A DNA stretch of 7,937 nt from an uncultured Eubacteriales bacterium. Its GTDB lineage: Bacteria; Bacillota; Clostridia; Oscillospirales; Acutalibacteraceae. The position numbers were made by a program, and so were the translations under genes. The stretch is taken from contig ONWP01000169.1 in assembly GCA_900321595.1 (NCBI GenBank), positions 1 to 7,937 of the forward strand, given 5' to 3'. Below are positions 7,012-7,937 of the stretch, one piece after another (the first letter of the stretch is position 1; each line of letters begins with the position of its first letter). A model generated the notes under the pieces. It worked only from the letters and a program-made list of their open reading frames with translations. It had not been told where the DNA came from and did not search any database.

Positions 7012-7040
7012 TTGACAACTTATTGCAAATGTTATAAAAT
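7012..7040 (+). promoter_or_regulatory. Distal promoter P1 of the surface-protein gene
   Basis: Consensus TTGACA (7012-7017), a 17-bp spacer, and TAAAAT (7035-7040, 5/6). Transcription would begin near 7047 and give a leader of about 185 bases that reads through both inverted repeats downstream, so those could fold in this transcript. The -35 lies within GGTTGACAAC (7010-7019), which recurs inverted with one mismatch at 7064-7073. Confidence 0.75.
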
Positions 7041-7073
7041 AGCCAAGGTTCTCACGGCAGATCGTCGTCAACC

Positions 7074-7097
7074 TGTAAAAATTACGAAATTTTTACA
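7074..7097. promoter_or_regulatory. 24-bp perfect dyad, probable operator
   Basis: TGTAAAAATT (7074-7083) and AATTTTTACA (7088-7097) are exact reverse complements around a 4-base centre. The dyad sits about 27 bases downstream of the P1 start point and ends 8 bp before the P2 -35 hexamer, where a dimeric helix-turn-helix regulator could block P1 or act on P2. I cannot name the regulator. As RNA it would be a weak AU-rich hairpin without a T-run, so a terminator is unlikely. Confidence 0.6.
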
Positions 7098-7105
7098 ATT
7101 TCCGC

Positions 7106-7134
7106 TTGACATTATTCCGCACGTCGTTTATAAT
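7106..7134 (+). promoter_or_regulatory. Proximal promoter P2, fully consensus sigma-A hexamers
   Basis: TTGACA (7106-7111), exactly 17 bp, TATAAT (7129-7134): every hexamer base matches consensus. Start predicted near 7141, about 90 bases before the surface-protein ATG, which has AAAGGAAGG 9 bases upstream. A promoter this strong fits an abundant cell-surface protein. Confidence 0.85.
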
Positions 7135-7139
7135 GTCAA
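7111..7139 (-). promoter_or_regulatory. Opposing promoter created by the P2 inverted repeat
   Basis: On the minus strand the same repeat gives TTGACA (7139-7134), 17 bp, AATAAT (7116-7111), so polymerase could start leftward near 7104. No ORF of any size follows leftward, only the dyad, P1 and the antisense of proC, so the product would be a noncoding antisense RNA, or the symmetry may serve a regulator. Confidence 0.4.
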
Positions 7140-7231
7140 CGTATTACCGGTATCACCGGCAGTTCCATTCGTTATATATGAGTCTCAAGGCTCTGTATAA
7201 AATACCATTTTTCAAAGGAAGGTTCATCAAC

Positions 7232-7937
7232 ATGAAACTCGCAAAGAAAATGCTCGCATTTGTCCTTGCGTTTGCAATGGTCGCGGCTCTTGGCACCGCC
7301 ATGATCGCCTCCGCTGCAGACGCTCCCGTCATCACCCTGAGCCAGGTCGAGACGACTCTCGGCAACACGGTGACTCTGTCTCTGGACGCTGCCAACTTCA
7401 CCGGCGCTCAGTCCTGCAACATCGTCATCACCTACAACGCTGACGAGCTCACCTACGTCGATTCCGCCGCGGTTTACGGTGGCGTCGTCGCCGGTGCTGC
7501 TGGTGACGGCACTGTCACCGCCGCCTTCATGGATATGAATTCCGCGAAGGATGCCAGCGCTCAGCTTGCTACCTACACCTTTAAGGCGAACAAGGTTGGC
7601 GTGTCCACCCTGAGCGTCGCCATCGAGTCCTTCGACGTGAACGATGAGGACGTCACCGCTTCTGTCAGCGTGTCCAATGGTTCCGTTACGATCAACGAAG
7701 AGGTTTCGACCACCGAGGCTGAGCCTGTGACCCCCACCAAGACTGAGCCTGTGACCCCCAGCCAGGGCGGCGGCGACGACAATAAGACCACCACCACTGA
7801 GCCTGTCTCCGGCAACGGCAGCAAGGGCAACGGCAGCAAGGGCAGCGGCAGCAAGATCGCTGCTACCGGCGATGCTGGTATCGCTCTGATCGCGGGCGTC
7901 GCGGCTGTCGCAGCCGTCGCCTTCGTGGCCACCAGAA
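7232..7937 (+). CDS. Secreted cohesin-like surface protein with ATGD-type C-terminal tail (3' end missing)
   Basis: 235 codons are visible; the frame is open at the right edge but appears close to its end. Residues 1-29 are a signal peptide (basic MKLAKK, a long Ala/Val core, cut near ASAA/D). Residues about 32-155 form an all-beta domain: VITLSQVETTLGNTVTL, a FTGAQSCNIVITYNADELTYV stretch (56-76), and TYTFKANKVGVSTLSV. This is the pattern of cohesin-type domains, which bind dockerins in cellulosome-like assemblies. It is followed by a low-complexity linker (160-208) with repeated EPVTP and GNGSK units, then AATGDAG (210-216), an Ala/Val-rich membrane span and an arginine, resembling the LPxTG-type and xxATGD tails of clostridial surface proteins. 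Start chosen at 7232 by AAAGGAAGG 9 bases upstream and the signal peptide. Expression is expected to be high from tandem consensus promoters. Dockerin binding is inferred; a plain adhesin or envelope protein is an alternative. Confidence 0.8.
   Translation, partial: MKLAKKMLAFVLAFAMVAALGTAMIASAADAPVITLSQVETTLGNTVTLSLDAANFTGAQSCNIVITYNADELTYVDSAAVYGGVVAGAAGDGTVTAAFMDMNSAKDASAQLATYTFKANKVGVSTLSVAIESFDVNDEDVTASVSVSNGSVTINEEVSTTEAEPVTPTKTEPVTPSQGGGDDNKTTTTEPVSGNGSKGNGSKGSGSKIAATGDAGIALIAGVAAVAAVAFVATR
7721..7759 (+). repeat. EPVTP-type linker repeat
   Basis: GAGCCTGTGACCCCC occurs at 7721-7735 and again at 7745-7759, and a shortened GAGCCTGTC follows at about 7799. The units encode Thr/Pro-rich linker (EPVTP) of the surface protein, typical of extended wall-spanning spacers that vary by slippage. 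Confidence 0.75.
7811..7855 (+). repeat. Three 15-bp tandem repeats encoding GNGSK
   Basis: Three in-frame 15-base units (GGCAACGGCAGCAAG twice, then one with AGC for AAC) encode GNGSK, GNGSK, GSGSK just before the C-terminal tail. Such units can expand or contract without frameshift, changing linker length between strains. Confidence 0.8.

Larger units (their letters stand above)
7106..7139. repeat. Inverted repeat spanning the P2 promoter
   Basis: TTGACATTAT (7106-7115) and ATAATGTCAA (7130-7139) are exact 10-base inverted arms around a 14-base spacer. The arms contain the P2 -35 on the left and most of the -10 on the right, so the element is at once a promoter and a dyad. Confidence 0.8.
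6915..7231. other. 317-bp AT-rich regulatory region without a gene
   Basis: No convincing gene lies here; a 126-residue frame crossing it starts inside proC, lacks a ribosome site and runs through the promoters. From left to right it holds a short 6-bp hairpin (6979-6995) of doubtful meaning, a first promoter (7012-7040), a 24-bp perfect dyad (7074-7097), a second promoter nested in an inverted repeat (7106-7139), and a leader of about 90 bases with no ORF I can recognise. I see no clear intrinsic terminator for proC. Confidence 0.7.

Noticed and set aside
6820..7200. 126-residue plus-strand frame bridging proC and the surface-protein leader
   Set aside because: Starts inside proC out of frame, has no ribosome site, and covers two promoters and two inverted repeats.
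1..7937. CRISPR array, tRNA, rRNA, insertion sequence or transposase
   Set aside because: Read for these and saw no regularly spaced repeats, no tRNA-like cloverleaf, no rRNA-like stretch, and no transposase motif or terminal repeats.

Overview
The window looks like a chromosomal segment from a high-GC member of the Firmicutes, most likely a gut- or rumen-type clostridium (Oscillospirales/Ruminococcaceae-like). The reasons are Shine-Dalgarno sites of the AAGGAG type before nearly every gene, a sigma-A promoter with fully consensus hexamers, a type III pantothenate kinase, and a secreted cohesin-like surface protein ending in an ATGD-type sorting-like tail. The taxon is inferred from gene content only.

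Layout. Bases 2-190 hold the 3' end of a plus-strand gene, probably the C-terminal beta domain of an alpha-L-rhamnosidase-like glycosidase. A GC-rich hairpin (211-239) separates it from a convergent minus-strand block. Reading in the direction of transcription (right to left), that block is coaX (6003-5233), a divergent Lgt-like membrane protein (5208-4381), a lambda-type PPP metallophosphatase (4356-3658), and a 1075-residue TIR-domain membrane protein (3486-259). The first three genes are separated by only 24 bp each and look like one operon behind a good promoter at 6028-6056. The TIR gene is set off by 171 bp and has its own promoter (3531-3559). Divergent from coaX runs proC (6117-6914). 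A 317-bp AT-rich regulatory region with tandem consensus promoters and perfect inverted repeats then drives a secreted cohesin-like surface protein that runs off the right edge (7232-7937).

The most interesting item is the TIR protein. It joins a cytoplasmic TIR domain that keeps the glutamate of NAD-cleaving TIRs, a charged Pro/Ala-rich linker, one membrane span, and an extracytoplasmic region of about 850 residues. In that region I can see two copies of a module resembling the P1 head of the translocon subunit SecD. This suggests a transmembrane sensor or scaffold with a TIR output, and I know of no described system of this architecture. Its gene is visibly more AT-rich than proC and the lgt-like gene. 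The second point of interest is the promoter at 7106-7139, in which an inverted repeat gives near-identical sigma-A promoters facing each other on both strands, next to a 24-bp perfect dyad that looks like an operator.

Functionally the genes are mixed: cofactor synthesis (CoaX), proline synthesis (ProC), envelope or lipoprotein-like chemistry (Lgt-like), phosphatase signalling, a TIR membrane protein, and surface glycan-related functions at both ends. Only coaX, the lgt-like gene and the phosphatase gene show clear evidence of being co-transcribed.
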